Counted from the first letter of the stretch, positions 19,215 to 28,741 are shown. The stretch: DNA of 64,000 nt from Bacillota bacterium (GCA_023407175.1 JAEYMU010000058.1:87513-151512); one strand, 5' to 3'. Notes: a model not told the origin generated them from the sequence alone. A program made the numbers and translations.

Positions 19215-19273
19215 GCAAGGGGGTAAACCTCCCGAAAAGCAAGAGGGGTAACCTCCTAAAAGGCAAGGAGGAT
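19215..19273 (+). repeat. Three 24-bp tandem units built on Shine-Dalgarno hairpins
   Basis: GCAAG starts at 19215 and 19239, with GCAAGGAGG at 19263: an exact 24-bp period. Units 1 and 2 are small hairpins pairing a purine-rich SD-like arm with ACCTCC (GGGGGT-aa-ACCTCC and AGGGG-taa-CCTCCT). The third unit has only the SD arm and serves as the cdd ribosome binding site. A similar array is upstream of the gene at 40598. Confidence 0.8.
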
Positions 19274-19275
19274 TT

Positions 19276-19788
19276 ATGAAGGAACAGGATAACAATCAAC
19301 AGGAAAATGAACAAAGGAACAGCCTTGTACCTCGTGAAAGAGGAGAACTGATAACAAAGGAGGGTATTGTAAGTCATTCTGTGGCAAAAAACCTGATACG
19401 GGATGCTATGGAGAGTATGAAGAATGCTTACACACCTTATTCCCATTTTACAGTCGGGGCAGCCTTACTAACCAAGAAACAAAAGGTTTATAAGGGCTGT
19501 AATATCGAAAATGCAGCCTATGGACCCTCCAACTGTGCTGAACGAACAGCACTGTTTAAGGCAATCAGCGAGGGAGAACGGGAATTCTCCGCAATTGCTG
19601 TTGTTGGCGGTAAGAATGGACTGGTGACCGAGTTTTGTCCGCCCTGCGGTGTTTGCCGCCAGGTACTGAGGGAATTTGTGGACCCGAAGAGCTTTCTGGT
19701 CATCCTGGCAAGATCAGAGGAGGATTATCTGGTGTTTTTGCTGGAGGAGCTTCTTCCGTTAAGCTTTGGCCCCGAGATCATGAATTGA
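19276..19788 (+). CDS. cdd: Cytidine deaminase
   Basis: Zinc-dependent deamination of cytidine and deoxycytidine. The catalytic motifs are NAAYGPSNCAERTAL (the family's usual CHAE position reads NCAERTA, as in many tetrameric enzymes) and CPPCGVCRQVL with two zinc-binding Cys. At 170 residues it is about 35 longer than usual because of a charged N-terminal extension (MKEQDNNQQENEQRN...). An internal GGAGGG at 19361-19366 precedes a GTG codon near the canonical family start, so a shorter form is possible. It follows deoD-deoC in the same direction. Confidence 0.9.
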   Translation: MKEQDNNQQENEQRNSLVPRERGELITKEGIVSHSVAKNLIRDAMESMKNAYTPYSHFTVGAALLTKKQKVYKGCNIENAAYGPSNCAERTALFKAISEGEREFSAIAVVGGKNGLVTEFCPPCGVCRQVLREFVDPKSFLVILARSEEDYLVFLLEELLPLSFGPEIMN

Positions 19789-19866
19789 CATTCATGAATT
19801 AATGCCAGGCAGGTTTTATTTCTGCTTCCATAATTAATTACGATATGTTATACTACTTTGTGCGAA

Positions 19867-19885
19867 GGGCGTGTCTGACACGCCC
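19867..19885. repeat. GGGCGTGT-ctg-ACACGCCC hairpin upstream of glyA
   Basis: A perfect 8-bp stem with a 3-nt loop, about 90 bp upstream of the glyA start. No T-run follows. It may be a mRNA leader hairpin or a regulator site. Confidence 0.5.
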
Positions 19886-19973
19886 TAAGATTGGCAGTAT
19901 GCCAGTACGCAAAAAAGATGAAGCGGTGACCTCATCACTTGTCATGAAAAATACCGGAAAGGAATTGAAGAAA

Positions 19974-21212
19974 ATGTATTCATTTGAAGATGTAAAATCA
20001 TTTGATCCTGAATTAGCCGAAGCGATATCACTGGAAATCGGGCGCCAGAACAGCCATATTGAGCTGATTGCTTCTGAAAACTTTGTAAGCAAAGCAGTTA
20101 TGGCTGCGATGGGAAGCCCTTTAACAAACAAATATGCAGAAGGATATCCCGGAAAGAGATATTACGGAGGCTGTGAATTTGTTGATATTGCGGAAAACCT
20201 TGCAATAGAAAGAGCAAAGAAGTTATTTGGCTGTACCTATGCCAATGTTCAGCCTCATTCCGGAGCACAGGCTAATATGGCTGTTTTCTTCGCACTGGTA
20301 AGACCGGGGGATACCGTACTTGGTATGAACCTTGCCCATGGCGGTCATCTGACCCATGGAAGTCCGGTCAACATGAGCGGAAGTTACTTCAATATTGTTC
20401 CTTACGGAGTCAATGACCAGGGCTTTATCGATTATGATAATTTAAGAAAGATTGCAAAGGAAAGCAAGCCGAAGCTGATTGTAGCAGGAGCAAGTGCTTA
20501 TGCAAGAAAGATAGATTTCAAGACCTTCCGGGAGATAGCGGATGAAGTGGGAGCTTTTCTGATGGTGGATATGGCTCATATTGCAGGACTTGTTGCCGGC
20601 GGTCACCATGACAGTCCAATTCCCTATGCACATGTAACAACCACGACAACCCACAAGACACTGCGCGGACCAAGGGGCGGTATGATTTTATCCAGCGCCG
20701 AGTTTGCGGAAGAGCATAAGCTGAATAAAGCGGTATTTCCCGGTATCCAGGGCGGACCCCTGATGCATGTGGTTGCGGCAAAGGCAGTATGCTTTAAGGA
20801 AGCACTTGATCCGGAATTTAAGGTATATGCAGGCAAGGTGGTAGAGAATGCACAGGCTTTGGCACAGGGCTTAATGAAGCGGGGCTTTAACCTTGTATCC
20901 GGAGGCACGGACAACCATCTGATGCTGGTTGACCTTCAGAACATGGGTGTAACCGGTAAGGATACAGAAAAGCTTCTGGATGCTGCGAATATTACCTGTA
21001 ATAAGAATGCAGTACCCAATGATCCGGCTTCTCCGTTTGTTACCAGCGGTATCCGTCTTGGTACGGCAGCAGTAACTACAAGAGGAATGAATGCTGCGGA
21101 TATGGATATCATTGCTGAGGCAATTTATTTGCTGGTTAAGGATGTGGAAACAAATAAGGCAAAGGCAATGGAGCTGGTAAAATCGCTGACGGACAAATAT
21201 CCTTTATACTAA
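19974..21212 (+). CDS. glyA: Serine hydroxymethyltransferase
   Basis: PLP enzyme interconverting serine plus THF and glycine plus methylene-THF. The PLP lysine lies in [15 protein letters not shown], and [27 protein letters not shown] and [10 protein letters not shown] are conserved. The frame is open upstream, but ATG 19974 gives [18 protein letters not shown], the canonical start and the usual length of 412 residues. No purine riboswitch was seen in its leader. Confidence 0.96.
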   Translation: MYSFEDVKSFDPELAEAISLEIGRQNSHIELIASENFVSKAVMAAMGSPLTNKYAEGYPGKRYYGGCEFVDIAENLAIERAKKLFGCTYANVQPHSGAQANMAVFFALVRPGDTVLGMNLAHGGHLTHGSPVNMSGSYFNIVPYGVNDQGFIDYDNLRKIAKESKPKLIVAGASAYARKIDFKTFREIADEVGAFLMVDMAHIAGLVAGGHHDSPIPYAHVTTTTTHKTLRGPRGGMILSSAEFAEEHKLNKAVFPGIQGGPLMHVVAAKAVCFKEALDPEFKVYAGKVVENAQALAQGLMKRGFNLVSGGTDNHLMLVDLQNMGVTGKDTEKLLDAANITCNKNAVPNDPASPFVTSGIRLGTAAVTTRGMNAADMDIIAEAIYLLVKDVETNKAKAMELVKSLTDKYPLY

Positions 21213-21231
21213 GAATGTCTTTATCGGTTAA

Positions 21232-21296
21232 AGTTTGAAAGTAAAGTACACTTTCAAACTCTTTATTGAAGCAATATCACAAGCAAAGCTTGTGAT
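21232..21296. repeat. Two adjacent hairpins after glyA
   Basis: AGTTTGAAAGT (21232-21242) pairs with ACTTTCAAACT (21250-21260), and ATCACAAG (21276-21283) with CTTGTGAT (21289-21296). Neither has a T-run. They resemble in style the short-hairpin clusters at 1640 and 8351. Confidence 0.55.
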
Positions 21297-21346
21297 GTGC
21301 AGGGGTATAAGATTTGATATGAATTAAATATAAATCATAATGGCAG

Positions 21347-21390
21347 GGAACGCGGCACAATTACGGATATGATTGTGACACGTTCCTTTT
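21347..21390 (+). terminator. Likely terminator after glyA
   Basis: GGAACGCGGCACAAT (21347-21361) pairs with ATTGTGACACGTTCC (21372-21386), followed by TTTT. Confidence 0.75.
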
Positions 21391-21470
21391 CTATCCAGGG
21401 AAGGGAAGAAGCCCCAGGCGGTTCTTTTATCAGATAAGATACCGGCTCAGGAGGCAGAAGGTGAGGCAAT

Positions 21471-21812
21471 ATGACAAATACATTTTCCGAGGTTAAACTC
21501 TTTCAGGTTAATCCGTCAAAACTGGAGGAATTTGAGAAGCTGGTTACTGTGATGGCGGCTGAGCAGAAGGCAATGGAGGGCTGTATCGATATAAAGTATC
21601 TGAAACGCTTCTTTGTATTTGATGAAATCGGCTCTCTGCCAAGAGAACTCACCAAAATAGTAAAGTGTGTCAAATACTATTCTTACTGGGAGTTTGATAA
21701 TATAGAGCATTATGCCGATGCTACAAAGCGTTTTTTTGAACAATATGAAAAGGTTTTATCCAAATTATTAATTATGCCCTTTGATATTAATTGCGGATAT
21801 AAGCTTTTTTAA
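21471..21812 (+). CDS. ABM-like dimeric alpha/beta-barrel protein
   Basis: A 113-residue protein with the layout of antibiotic biosynthesis monooxygenase-type (ABM) domains: an N-terminal strand with FSEVKLFQVNPSKLEEFEKLV, EQKAMEGCIDIKYLKR in the middle, and YYSYWEFDNIEHYADATKRFFEQYEKV at the C-terminus. Such small proteins range from heme-degrading enzymes to unknown oxidoreductases. No heme ligand can be assigned here. It may share a transcript with the following gene, 68 nt downstream. Confidence 0.55.
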   Translation: MTNTFSEVKLFQVNPSKLEEFEKLVTVMAAEQKAMEGCIDIKYLKRFFVFDEIGSLPRELTKIVKCVKYYSYWEFDNIEHYADATKRFFEQYEKVLSKLLIMPFDINCGYKLF

Positions 21813-21880
21813 TGATGCTATAAAGGCAGGATACAATTCAGATTTTTCTTATTTTGTTATTTGGAGGGAGAGTTTCATAA

Positions 21881-22918
21881 TTGAGAAAGAAACGTAAAAT
21901 AGCAGTATATAGAAATGCAGTTATAGCTTTTTTATGCCTCATCCTGTTATTCGCCAGTATTCTATACATCAACTTTTATAATGAGATTATTACTATAAGA
22001 TCTATCAAGAGAATTAATGACATTCCGGTGTACGAGATAAATTACAGAGGAGAATACGCTTTTGATAAATATCTTATGACAGGTTCAAATAATTACGGTG
22101 CGTATATTGATTTTATGAATGCAAATCTATTAAAAGGTATCCCTAAAATTTACTATGACAATTTTGAATGTTCTACTTTTTTTGCAAAAACACCAGAGGG
22201 TCATTATATTCTGGCTAGGAACTTAGATACAGCAGTAGCAATACCCTTTGTTCTTAAAACAAATTCAAAGAATGGTTTTAAGACAGTGGGAATGGCCAAT
22301 CTGCATAATGTGAGTTGGAGTAATGAGAATCTGGTTTCAAAGTTTACCGCTCTTGCTGCTCCGTATTATACCTTTGATGGCATGAATGAAAAGGGTGTTG
22401 CAATTGGATCCTTATCAGTTCCGATAGGCTCTAAATCAGATATTAATGATAATAAAATTACTTTGTATGATTATTCTGTAATCCGGCTTACAATTGAGAA
22501 GGCAAAAAATGTAGAAGACGCTATCCAGCAGTTATTACAGTATAATGTCAAAATGGAGGATAAGTATCCATCCCAATATATGATTGCAGATGCGACAGGT
22601 AACTGTGCGGTTATCGACTATGTAGATGGCAGCATGAAAGTGGTGGAGAAAGAAGGTAACTACCAGATAGCTACTAACATGCTTTTATATAATAACGAAA
22701 ATCATCTGGGCTATAGTTCTGAAAGATTTAAGGAGTTTGAAAAGGTATTGTATAAAAAAAATGGAATTATTTCAATAGAAGACGCATTAAAATTGTTGAT
22801 AGAACAAACTGTACCTGGTGAGGCACAATGGTCGAGTGTATATGATCTGACCGATAAAACGATGACGGTTAAATTCTATGGAGATTATGAAAATACGTAT
22901 ACCTACAAGTTATATTAA
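21881..22918 (+). CDS. Membrane-anchored Ntn-type amide hydrolase (choloylglycine hydrolase-like)
   Basis: 345 residues from a TTG start; GGAGGG lies about 13 nt upstream. An N-terminal membrane segment (VIAFLCLILLFASILYI) is followed by a domain containing NFECSTFFAKTPEGHYILARNLD, where the Cys at about 100 followed by an RNxD motif matches the nucleophile and Arg/Asp of Ntn hydrolases in the choloylglycine/acyl-CoA:IPN acyltransferase (C45/C59) group. In canonical members autoproteolysis frees the Cys; here it follows Glu, so the mode of activation is unclear. Substrate unknown. The 3' end overlaps the convergent hydrolase gene by 9 bp. Confidence 0.7.
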   Translation: MRKKRKIAVYRNAVIAFLCLILLFASILYINFYNEIITIRSIKRINDIPVYEINYRGEYAFDKYLMTGSNNYGAYIDFMNANLLKGIPKIYYDNFECSTFFAKTPEGHYILARNLDTAVAIPFVLKTNSKNGFKTVGMANLHNVSWSNENLVSKFTALAAPYYTFDGMNEKGVAIGSLSVPIGSKSDINDNKITLYDYSVIRLTIEKAKNVEDAIQQLLQYNVKMEDKYPSQYMIADATGNCAVIDYVDGSMKVVEKEGNYQIATNMLLYNNENHLGYSSERFKEFEKVLYKKNGIISIEDALKLLIEQTVPGEAQWSSVYDLTDKTMTVKFYGDYENTYTYKLY

Positions 22919-23491
22919 AAAGCGGGCAATAGACTTTTTAGCACGCTTTGCCTGCTGAATATTATAACGCTTAGAACAAAAATCTAAAAAACCATGTTCC
23001 GCATCAAACTCCAGGATTGATAAACCTTGTTTATTCCGAAGCTGGCTAATCGTCCCAGGAACGTCAAAAGAATCTTCCTTTGCAAATAATAAAAGTGTTG
23101 GGCAGGCAGGATTTAGATAGGTATAGTCCCTGATACGTGAGCCATAGCAGGCTACAATTCCGCTGCACAATGAATTCCCACAGCATCTCCAGGCAATTGT
23201 TGCTCCTACACTAAAACCAACAATAAATACATTGTTATATTTATCTTTTAGCTGATTGATAAAGCTGCTGATTGTTTTATACACTTCAAATCCCACATTC
23301 GCCGCGAAAAACTCATATGCTTCTATAGATTCTTCATAGGAAAAGGGAGGTCTATGAAGCATATTGGGACAAAAAACATCATAACCAGCTTCTTTAAAAT
23401 ATTCACATTCTCTCTTTATAAATTCATTAACTCCGTATATCTCATGAAGTATAATAATTGCCCGTTTATTGTTTCTTGAATTTCTATCCAA
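22910..23491 (-). CDS. Dienelactone hydrolase-like alpha/beta hydrolase
   Basis: 193-residue cytosolic alpha/beta hydrolase. The nucleophile elbow is VGFSVGATIAWR (Ser near 100), the acid is in LLLFAKEDSFDVP, and the His is in FDAEHGFLD. The oxyanion region is IIILHEIYGVNEF, which is the dienelactone hydrolase pattern. The start is a TTG preceded by a GAGAGGG. Only gene on the minus strand here; substrate unknown. Confidence 0.78.
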   Translation of the reverse strand: MDRNSRNNKRAIIILHEIYGVNEFIKRECEYFKEAGYDVFCPNMLHRPPFSYEESIEAYEFFAANVGFEVYKTISSFINQLKDKYNNVFIVGFSVGATIAWRCCGNSLCSGIVACYGSRIRDYTYLNPACPTLLLFAKEDSFDVPGTISQLRNKQGLSILEFDAEHGFLDFCSKRYNIQQAKRAKKSIARFLI

Positions 23492-23783
23492 GGCCCAGCC
23501 CTCTCAAAATTAAATTTGCATTTCAATGCTTTGCTTATCGCTATTATACTATACAATGCCGATTTTTCCACCATATTTTGCTGTTGTCCTGTTTTACAAA
23601 CCATGACAGCAACGGTCATGCATGATATACTATACATATTCATTGCCGTCTGTCGGCAACATAGTTATAAGGAAAATTTATATGGCCGATTGCTATGTCG
23701 TAGTGAATTTGTAGAGAATTGACTGCTATGCTATCATTAGCAGTATAGCTTTCATTATAAAGTCAAAGGAAATGGGGGTTTTT

Positions 23784-24458
23784 ATGGGCAATAAAATTCT
23801 GGTCATCGATGATGAACCGGATATTCGCCAGCTTCTTAAGGATTATTTTGAGCTGCAGGGATATCAGGTTATGCTGGGGAGCAATGGGAGGGAAGCAGTT
23901 GAAAAGGCAGCTCTGGGACCGGATATCATCCTGCTCGATATTAATATGCCTGAAATGGACGGGCTTGAGGTATGCAAAAGAGTCAGAATGCATATAAGCT
24001 GCCCCATCCTTTTTCTGACGGCCAAGGTTACGGAGCAGGACCGGATTAACGGCCTTATGATTGGCGGAGATGATTATATTATGAAGCCCTTCAGCATAGA
24101 CGAGCTGGGGGCCAGGGTAACAGCCCATCTAAGGCGGGAGGCCAGGAATGCCAGAAGGGAAGCGGTGAAGTTTGCAGGCGAGCTGACCATTAATTTCAGT
24201 GAACGGTGCATCTACTACAGAGAAGAGGAAATTGGTCTGACCAAAACAGAGTTTGATATTCTGGAATACCTGTGCATGAATAAGGGACAGGTATTCAGTA
24301 AAGAGCGCATCTATGAAAAGCTCTGGAGTTATGACAGTGAGGGAGACAGTAATATTGTAACGGAGCATATCAGACGGATTCGTTTGAAGCTTTCAAAATA
24401 TATGGATCGTCCGTTCATCGAGACGGTGTGGGGAGTTGGCTACAAATGGATTGGTTAG
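23784..24458 (+). CDS. OmpR/PhoB-family response regulator
   Basis: Receiver domain with acidic pocket DDEP (9-12), phosphoacceptor Asp52 in IILLDINMPEMDG, and Lys in MKPFSIDELGARV. A C-terminal winged helix spans about 130-225 (LTKTEFDILEYLCMNKGQVFSKERIYEKLW, ending VWGVGYKW). ATG 23784 (MGNKILVIDDEP) is the canonical start. It overlaps the kinase gene by 13 nt. Partner of the kinase downstream and likely regulator of the ABC-2 exporter at 25876-28722. Confidence 0.92.
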   Translation: MGNKILVIDDEPDIRQLLKDYFELQGYQVMLGSNGREAVEKAALGPDIILLDINMPEMDGLEVCKRVRMHISCPILFLTAKVTEQDRINGLMIGGDDYIMKPFSIDELGARVTAHLRREARNARREAVKFAGELTINFSERCIYYREEEIGLTKTEFDILEYLCMNKGQVFSKERIYEKLWSYDSEGDSNIVTEHIRRIRLKLSKYMDRPFIETVWGVGYKWIG

Positions 24459-25678
24459 ATGAAAAAGTGGAAATTGTAGGCAGGTGGCTCCATAATCTGT
24501 CCCTAAGAAAGGCACTGATTGCCTATATTGTTATTTGTGTCATATCGATTATCGGTGTCTATGCCTTTACCGTATTTGTCTGTGAGAAGCTGGAGGATCA
24601 GATCTGGTCAGGATATACGGCTGACCAGTCGGGGTATATGGCTGATGATGGGCTGTTTAGCTTTAATATGCTTGTATACTATCAGGATACCTCCATTCTG
24701 ACAGGGACAGAGAGAGCTTTCTATCATATTATTGTTTTTATTAAGACCTGGAGCATTCTAATCTATTCCATCGGCGGTGTCATAGGAGTCTCACTTCTGT
24801 TTTACCGCAATAAAATGAAGCAGCCGCTGCAGCTGCTTAAGGATGCGACGGCTAAGGTTGGAGACAGTGATCTTGACCTGGAGCTTTGGTATGACAGTAA
24901 GGATGAGATGGGGGATTTATGCCGTTCCTTTGATTTTATGAGAAAGCAGCTGATTATGAATAACCAGAAAATGTGGGATATGATGGAGGAGCAGAGGCGG
25001 TTGAATTCGGCCTTTGCTCATGATCTTAGGACTCCGCTCACCGTACTGAAGGGCTATACCGATTTTCTGGGGGAATATATTCCGCAGGGAAAGGTCAGTG
25101 AAGAGAAACTGCTGTCAACCCTGTCCGTGATGTCGGAGCATATCGGGCGGCTTGAGCGCTACACGAATACCATGAAGGAGCTGCAAAGCTTTGAGGAGCT
25201 GCCGGTCAGACAGACAAGTATTGCCTGGGAGAAGCTGGTGGAAAAGACGGGTGAGCTGGTGAAGGTATTTGACGGCAGGAATGGTATCCAAGCGCTGCTT
25301 ACTGAGGTAACGGAGGATTGCGGTTCGGTATTAATTGATGAAGCAATATTTATGGAGGTATTTGAAAATCTGATGTCCAATGCACTCCGGTATGCAAAAG
25401 CGCAGATCAACGTCATGATGCTGCTTTCCAGGGATGAGCACCAATTACAGCTCATAGTCGCAGATGACGGAAAGGGCTTTAAACAGCAAGCTTTGAGTAT
25501 GGCGACCAGGCCTTACTATACGGATAGCCCCAAGGGAAAGTCGGAGCATTTTGGGATTGGATTATACGTGTGCAGGCTGCTTTGTGAGAAGCATGGCGGA
25601 TGGATTTCACTGTCCAACGGCATGAACGGAGGGGCATTTATTAGCGCGGCCTTTGATATAAACCGGCATGGCGTGTAG
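24446..25678 (+). CDS. Membrane sensor histidine kinase
   Basis: Two transmembrane helices (about 26-48 and 103-120) bracket a short extracellular segment of about 55 residues. HAMP-like linker, H-box FAHDLRTPLTVLKGY, N-box VFENLMSNALRYAK, G1 VADDGKGF and G2 HFGIGLYVCRLLCEKHGG are intact. ATG 24446 lies inside the end of the regulator gene. The sensor loop is short, as in envelope-stress kinases. It is followed by a 197-bp gap and an ABC transporter. Confidence 0.9.
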   Translation: MDWLDEKVEIVGRWLHNLSLRKALIAYIVICVISIIGVYAFTVFVCEKLEDQIWSGYTADQSGYMADDGLFSFNMLVYYQDTSILTGTERAFYHIIVFIKTWSILIYSIGGVIGVSLLFYRNKMKQPLQLLKDATAKVGDSDLDLELWYDSKDEMGDLCRSFDFMRKQLIMNNQKMWDMMEEQRRLNSAFAHDLRTPLTVLKGYTDFLGEYIPQGKVSEEKLLSTLSVMSEHIGRLERYTNTMKELQSFEELPVRQTSIAWEKLVEKTGELVKVFDGRNGIQALLTEVTEDCGSVLIDEAIFMEVFENLMSNALRYAKAQINVMMLLSRDEHQLQLIVADDGKGFKQQALSMATRPYYTDSPKGKSEHFGIGLYVCRLLCEKHGGWISLSNGMNGGAFISAAFDINRHGV

Positions 25679-25766
25679 AAGGACGCCGTCCTCAAATTAT
25701 AAAAAAATTAATAAAAGAAATGAAAAATAGATAAAATGTAGATATTTTGATTTTATTCTATTCCTA

Positions 25767-25784
25767 GTACAACGTATGTTGTAC
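25767..25784. promoter_or_regulatory. Palindrome upstream of the ABC exporter operon
   Basis: GTACAAC-gtat-GTTGTAC, a perfect 7-bp dyad about 90 bp upstream of the ATPase gene, in an otherwise AT-rich region. It is a candidate operator; the adjacent OmpR-type regulator usually binds direct repeats, so another factor could be responsible. Confidence 0.45.
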
Positions 25785-25875
25785 GTAATAAGGTTAATCA
25801 ATGCTTGACGGATAATAAAGCATTGGCTGACCGGGATGATCAAGATAAAACCGACCGGAATGAAAGGAGTAAATC

Positions 25876-26754
25876 ATGTCTACAGAAATAATTATTGAAG
25901 ACTTAAATCAATTCTACGGAAAGAAGCAGGCCTTGAAAAACTTAAATCTGACGATTGGTCCGGGAATGTTCGGATTGCTTGGAAGAAACGGCGCAGGCAA
26001 GACCACATTAATGAAGGTGCTGGTAACCCTGCTTCCAAAAACAAGGGGAGTGGTATCTGTCTGCGGCATACCGGTTTCAAAGGAAGCCCAGATTCGTAAA
26101 ATAACAGGTTATCTGCCCCAGGAATTTTCCATGTACGCCAATATGACAGTATATGAAGCAATGGATTATCTGGGGGTCCTGTCGGGGCTCTCTAAGGCGC
26201 AGCGGAAGGAAAGGATTCCTCTTTTGTTAAAGAAGGTCAATCTTTCGGACAAATACCGTACCAAGGTGAAGGCTTTGTCCGGCGGTATGAAGCGCCGTCT
26301 GGGAATCGCACAGGCCATCCTTCATGAGCCGAAGGTGCTCATTGTGGATGAGCCGACAGCCGGACTCGATCCCGAAGAAAGGGTCCGCTTTCGAAATTTA
26401 CTCAGCGAGATAGCCCAGGATAGAATTGTCATTTTGTCCACCCACATCGTAGGTGACATAGAAGCAACCTGTGAGAACATAGCAGTACTGGATGAGGGAG
26501 AGCTGATTTACCGGGGAACCGTAGAAGCCTTGCTGGAGGAAGCAAGGGGAAAGCTTTATACCGCCGTAGTCAGTAAGACAGAGCTGCCCCGGCTGAAGGA
26601 GCAGTACACAGTGACCAGTATGGTTACTCAGGATAACAGCGTTAATGTGCGCCTGATCGCGGATATTAAGCCCTTTGATAAGGCCGCACCCTGTGAGCCG
26701 AGCGTAGAAGATGCTTATATGTACCTGATGCGCGGGAAGGAAGAGGTGCTGTAA
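25876..26754 (+). CDS. ABC-2 exporter ATP-binding protein
   Basis: Walker A GRNGAGKTT, Q-loop YLPQEFSM, signature VKALSGGMKRRLGIAQA, Walker B VLIVDEPTAGLD and switch STHIVGD are intact in this 292-residue ATPase of the NatA/CcmA-like group. It has a C-terminal regulatory tail. The stop TAA shares its last A with the ATG of the next gene. Located downstream of the two-component system, which likely controls it. Substrate unknown. Confidence 0.92.
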   Translation: MSTEIIIEDLNQFYGKKQALKNLNLTIGPGMFGLLGRNGAGKTTLMKVLVTLLPKTRGVVSVCGIPVSKEAQIRKITGYLPQEFSMYANMTVYEAMDYLGVLSGLSKAQRKERIPLLLKKVNLSDKYRTKVKALSGGMKRRLGIAQAILHEPKVLIVDEPTAGLDPEERVRFRNLLSEIAQDRIVILSTHIVGDIEATCENIAVLDEGELIYRGTVEALLEEARGKLYTAVVSKTELPRLKEQYTVTSMVTQDNSVNVRLIADIKPFDKAAPCEPSVEDAYMYLMRGKEEVL

Positions 26755-28109
26755 TGCTTTGGACACTTTTTCTTAAGGAATGCAGGCAAATGTTAAAATG
26801 CCTTACCTATTATGTCATTATCATTTGCATGCTTTTGATGTATTCAACACAGCTGGGAGCGGAAGAAATCAGAAAACCGCAGCCCGGACAGGAGAATTAC
26901 GGGGTTACCATGAGCAAGAATGAATCTGTTATTATGAAGATGACGATTATAAATCTGGCCCGGGAATACGTGTATAACAGCTATGGCACATATCCCATCG
27001 GATTTTATAAAACGGTGAAGCTTAACACAGAAAAAAAGGAGAAAATGGGGGCCATCCTTTCAGAGGTCACAGGGATCGAAAAGGAAAAGCTGGATTCCAT
27101 GTTGGAGAGTTATGTTCAGGATAAATATTATGTGGATTCCGACGGTAACGAGGTTTATATGAATAGCTCGACGGGGGAGATAACGGGACCTTCAGATGCC
27201 GATGGAGAGAATGATAAGAATGATTCCTCAGGGGAGGTACAGAGTTCCCCTGATGCAGAGAGTGGGACGGTATCTATCACACTGGAAGCGGCACAGGGGC
27301 TTAGCTATGAGAGATTTACAGAGCTTATGACAAAGGCGGATAAGCTGTTGGGCGGCGGCTCAAGCTATGCAAAAGAAAGGCTTCAAAGCAATGCCTATGT
27401 TATGATGACCTATGAGCAGGCATTGGAGGAGTACAATAATATTGTGGAAAAGGATCATCTGACCGGGGCCTATGCAAGGCTTTTCAGTGATTATATGGGG
27501 GTTGTACTTGCAATACTTCCGGTCTTTCTTGCAGTGACGAGAGGGCTTCGTGACAGACGCGCAAAGGCTGCGGAGCTGATTGGTTCAAGAAGCGCTCCGT
27601 CCTTTCATATCATGATCTCCAGATATCTTGCAATGGTGGTCATGCTGCTGCTTCCCGTTCTTATATTAGGGGGGCTCATGTCCATAGAATGCATTAATAC
27701 CGGTGTGAAGGAAGGAATTGCAATTGATTATCTGGCATTTCCTAAGTACATTCTTGGCTGGCTGCTGCCTTCTATTATGATATCGACCGCAGTCGGTGTG
27801 ATTCTGACAGAGCTTACGGATACTGCAATTGCGATTATTGTACAGGGCTTTTGGTGGTTCATCAGTGTGTCAATGGGAGGCTTATCCGGGAACTGTGGCT
27901 GGAATTTGGTTCCAAGACATAACAGCACAGGATATTATGACGAATTTATGGAGAACTTCGGGCAGCTTGTGAGAAATAGAATTGCTTATGCAGCGGCAGC
28001 CCTGCTACTATTGATGATCTCTGTTTATATCTATGATAAAAAGAGAAAGGGGTGGCAAAGCATTGGTAGAAAGATTTTCCCAAATCGCAAAAGCAAATCT
28101 GAAGCATAA
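26754..28109 (+). CDS. ABC-2 permease with large extracellular insert
   Basis: 451 residues: one N-terminal helix (YYVIIICMLLMYSTQ), an extracellular domain of about 230 residues rich in Asp/Ser/Glu with coiled-coil-like helices, then five or more helices from about residue 245. The architecture is the ABC-2 membrane protein type (DUF-like in many Clostridia). The large insert could recognise substrate or a partner. It overlaps the ATPase by one base and the second permease by about 47 nt. Confidence 0.75.
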   Translation: MLWTLFLKECRQMLKCLTYYVIIICMLLMYSTQLGAEEIRKPQPGQENYGVTMSKNESVIMKMTIINLAREYVYNSYGTYPIGFYKTVKLNTEKKEKMGAILSEVTGIEKEKLDSMLESYVQDKYYVDSDGNEVYMNSSTGEITGPSDADGENDKNDSSGEVQSSPDAESGTVSITLEAAQGLSYERFTELMTKADKLLGGGSSYAKERLQSNAYVMMTYEQALEEYNNIVEKDHLTGAYARLFSDYMGVVLAILPVFLAVTRGLRDRRAKAAELIGSRSAPSFHIMISRYLAMVVMLLLPVLILGGLMSIECINTGVKEGIAIDYLAFPKYILGWLLPSIMISTAVGVILTELTDTAIAIIVQGFWWFISVSMGGLSGNCGWNLVPRHNSTGYYDEFMENFGQLVRNRIAYAAAALLLLMISVYIYDKKRKGWQSIGRKIFPNRKSKSEA

Positions 28110-28722
28110 TCTATTTCCCCATTTGCTGATTGCCGGTGCCTTTCTGCTGATTGCTCCCCTGCTTATGGGGCTTGAGTATCTGAATGCCCGCAGTACGGCC
28201 CAGGTGCTTGAACAATATGTGGTATTAATCGGAATTATATTGCTGACACCGATTTTTTTGCCGGAGCAGGATAAGGATATTCGGGGGCTTGTGAGGACGA
28301 AGTATACGAATACAGCCATAATTGCCGGAATCAGGATACTGGAGGCTGCAGCCTGTTTGGTCCTTCTGACCGGTGCCTTCCTGCTGGTTATGAAGCACGG
28401 ACAATGCATTTTCCCTGCCGGCAAATTCCTGTGGGGAACTCTGGCCGGAGCTGTATTTCTGGGAGGAATGGGACTGTGCGCTTATGCAATCTTTGATCAG
28501 ATTGCTGTGGCATATATGCTTCCGATGGTATATTTTCTGATTAATTTGAGCAACGGCAACCGTTATGTGAAGGACTTTTTCCTGTTTTCCATGGCACAGG
28601 GAAGCTATAAGGAAAAATATTATCTGGCAGGTATGGGGGTGGTATTTATTTTTATTGGGATCGGTTATCCCTATATAGTAAGAAAATTACCGGGTCTGTC
28701 TCCCCTGCGGATAAAGCAATAG
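28063..28722 (+). CDS. Second ABC-2-type membrane subunit
   Basis: A 219-residue protein with about six hydrophobic segments (LLIAGAFLLIAPLLMG, VVLIGIILLTPIFLPEQDKDI, ACLVLLTGAFLLVM, LAGAVFLGGMGLCAYAIF, GMGVVFIFIGIGYPYIV). The TTG at 28063, with AAAGGGGTGG upstream, is preferred over the ATG at 28033. It probably forms the exporter complex with the larger permease and the ATPase. Confidence 0.72.
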   Translation: MVERFSQIAKANLKHNLFPHLLIAGAFLLIAPLLMGLEYLNARSTAQVLEQYVVLIGIILLTPIFLPEQDKDIRGLVRTKYTNTAIIAGIRILEAAACLVLLTGAFLLVMKHGQCIFPAGKFLWGTLAGAVFLGGMGLCAYAIFDQIAVAYMLPMVYFLINLSNGNRYVKDFFLFSMAQGSYKEKYYLAGMGVVFIFIGIGYPYIVRKLPGLSPLRIKQ

Positions 28723-28741
28723 AAGGAGAGCTTCAAAAATT

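Noticed and set aside
19215..19273. CRISPR-like array
   Set aside because: Three 24-bp units without distinct spacers and no cas genes; the unit is built on an SD hairpin.
25876..28722. ABC exporter as the RiPP transporter
   Set aside because: It lacks a C39 peptidase domain, is on the opposite strand behind a bidirectional terminator, and is adjacent to its own two-component system.
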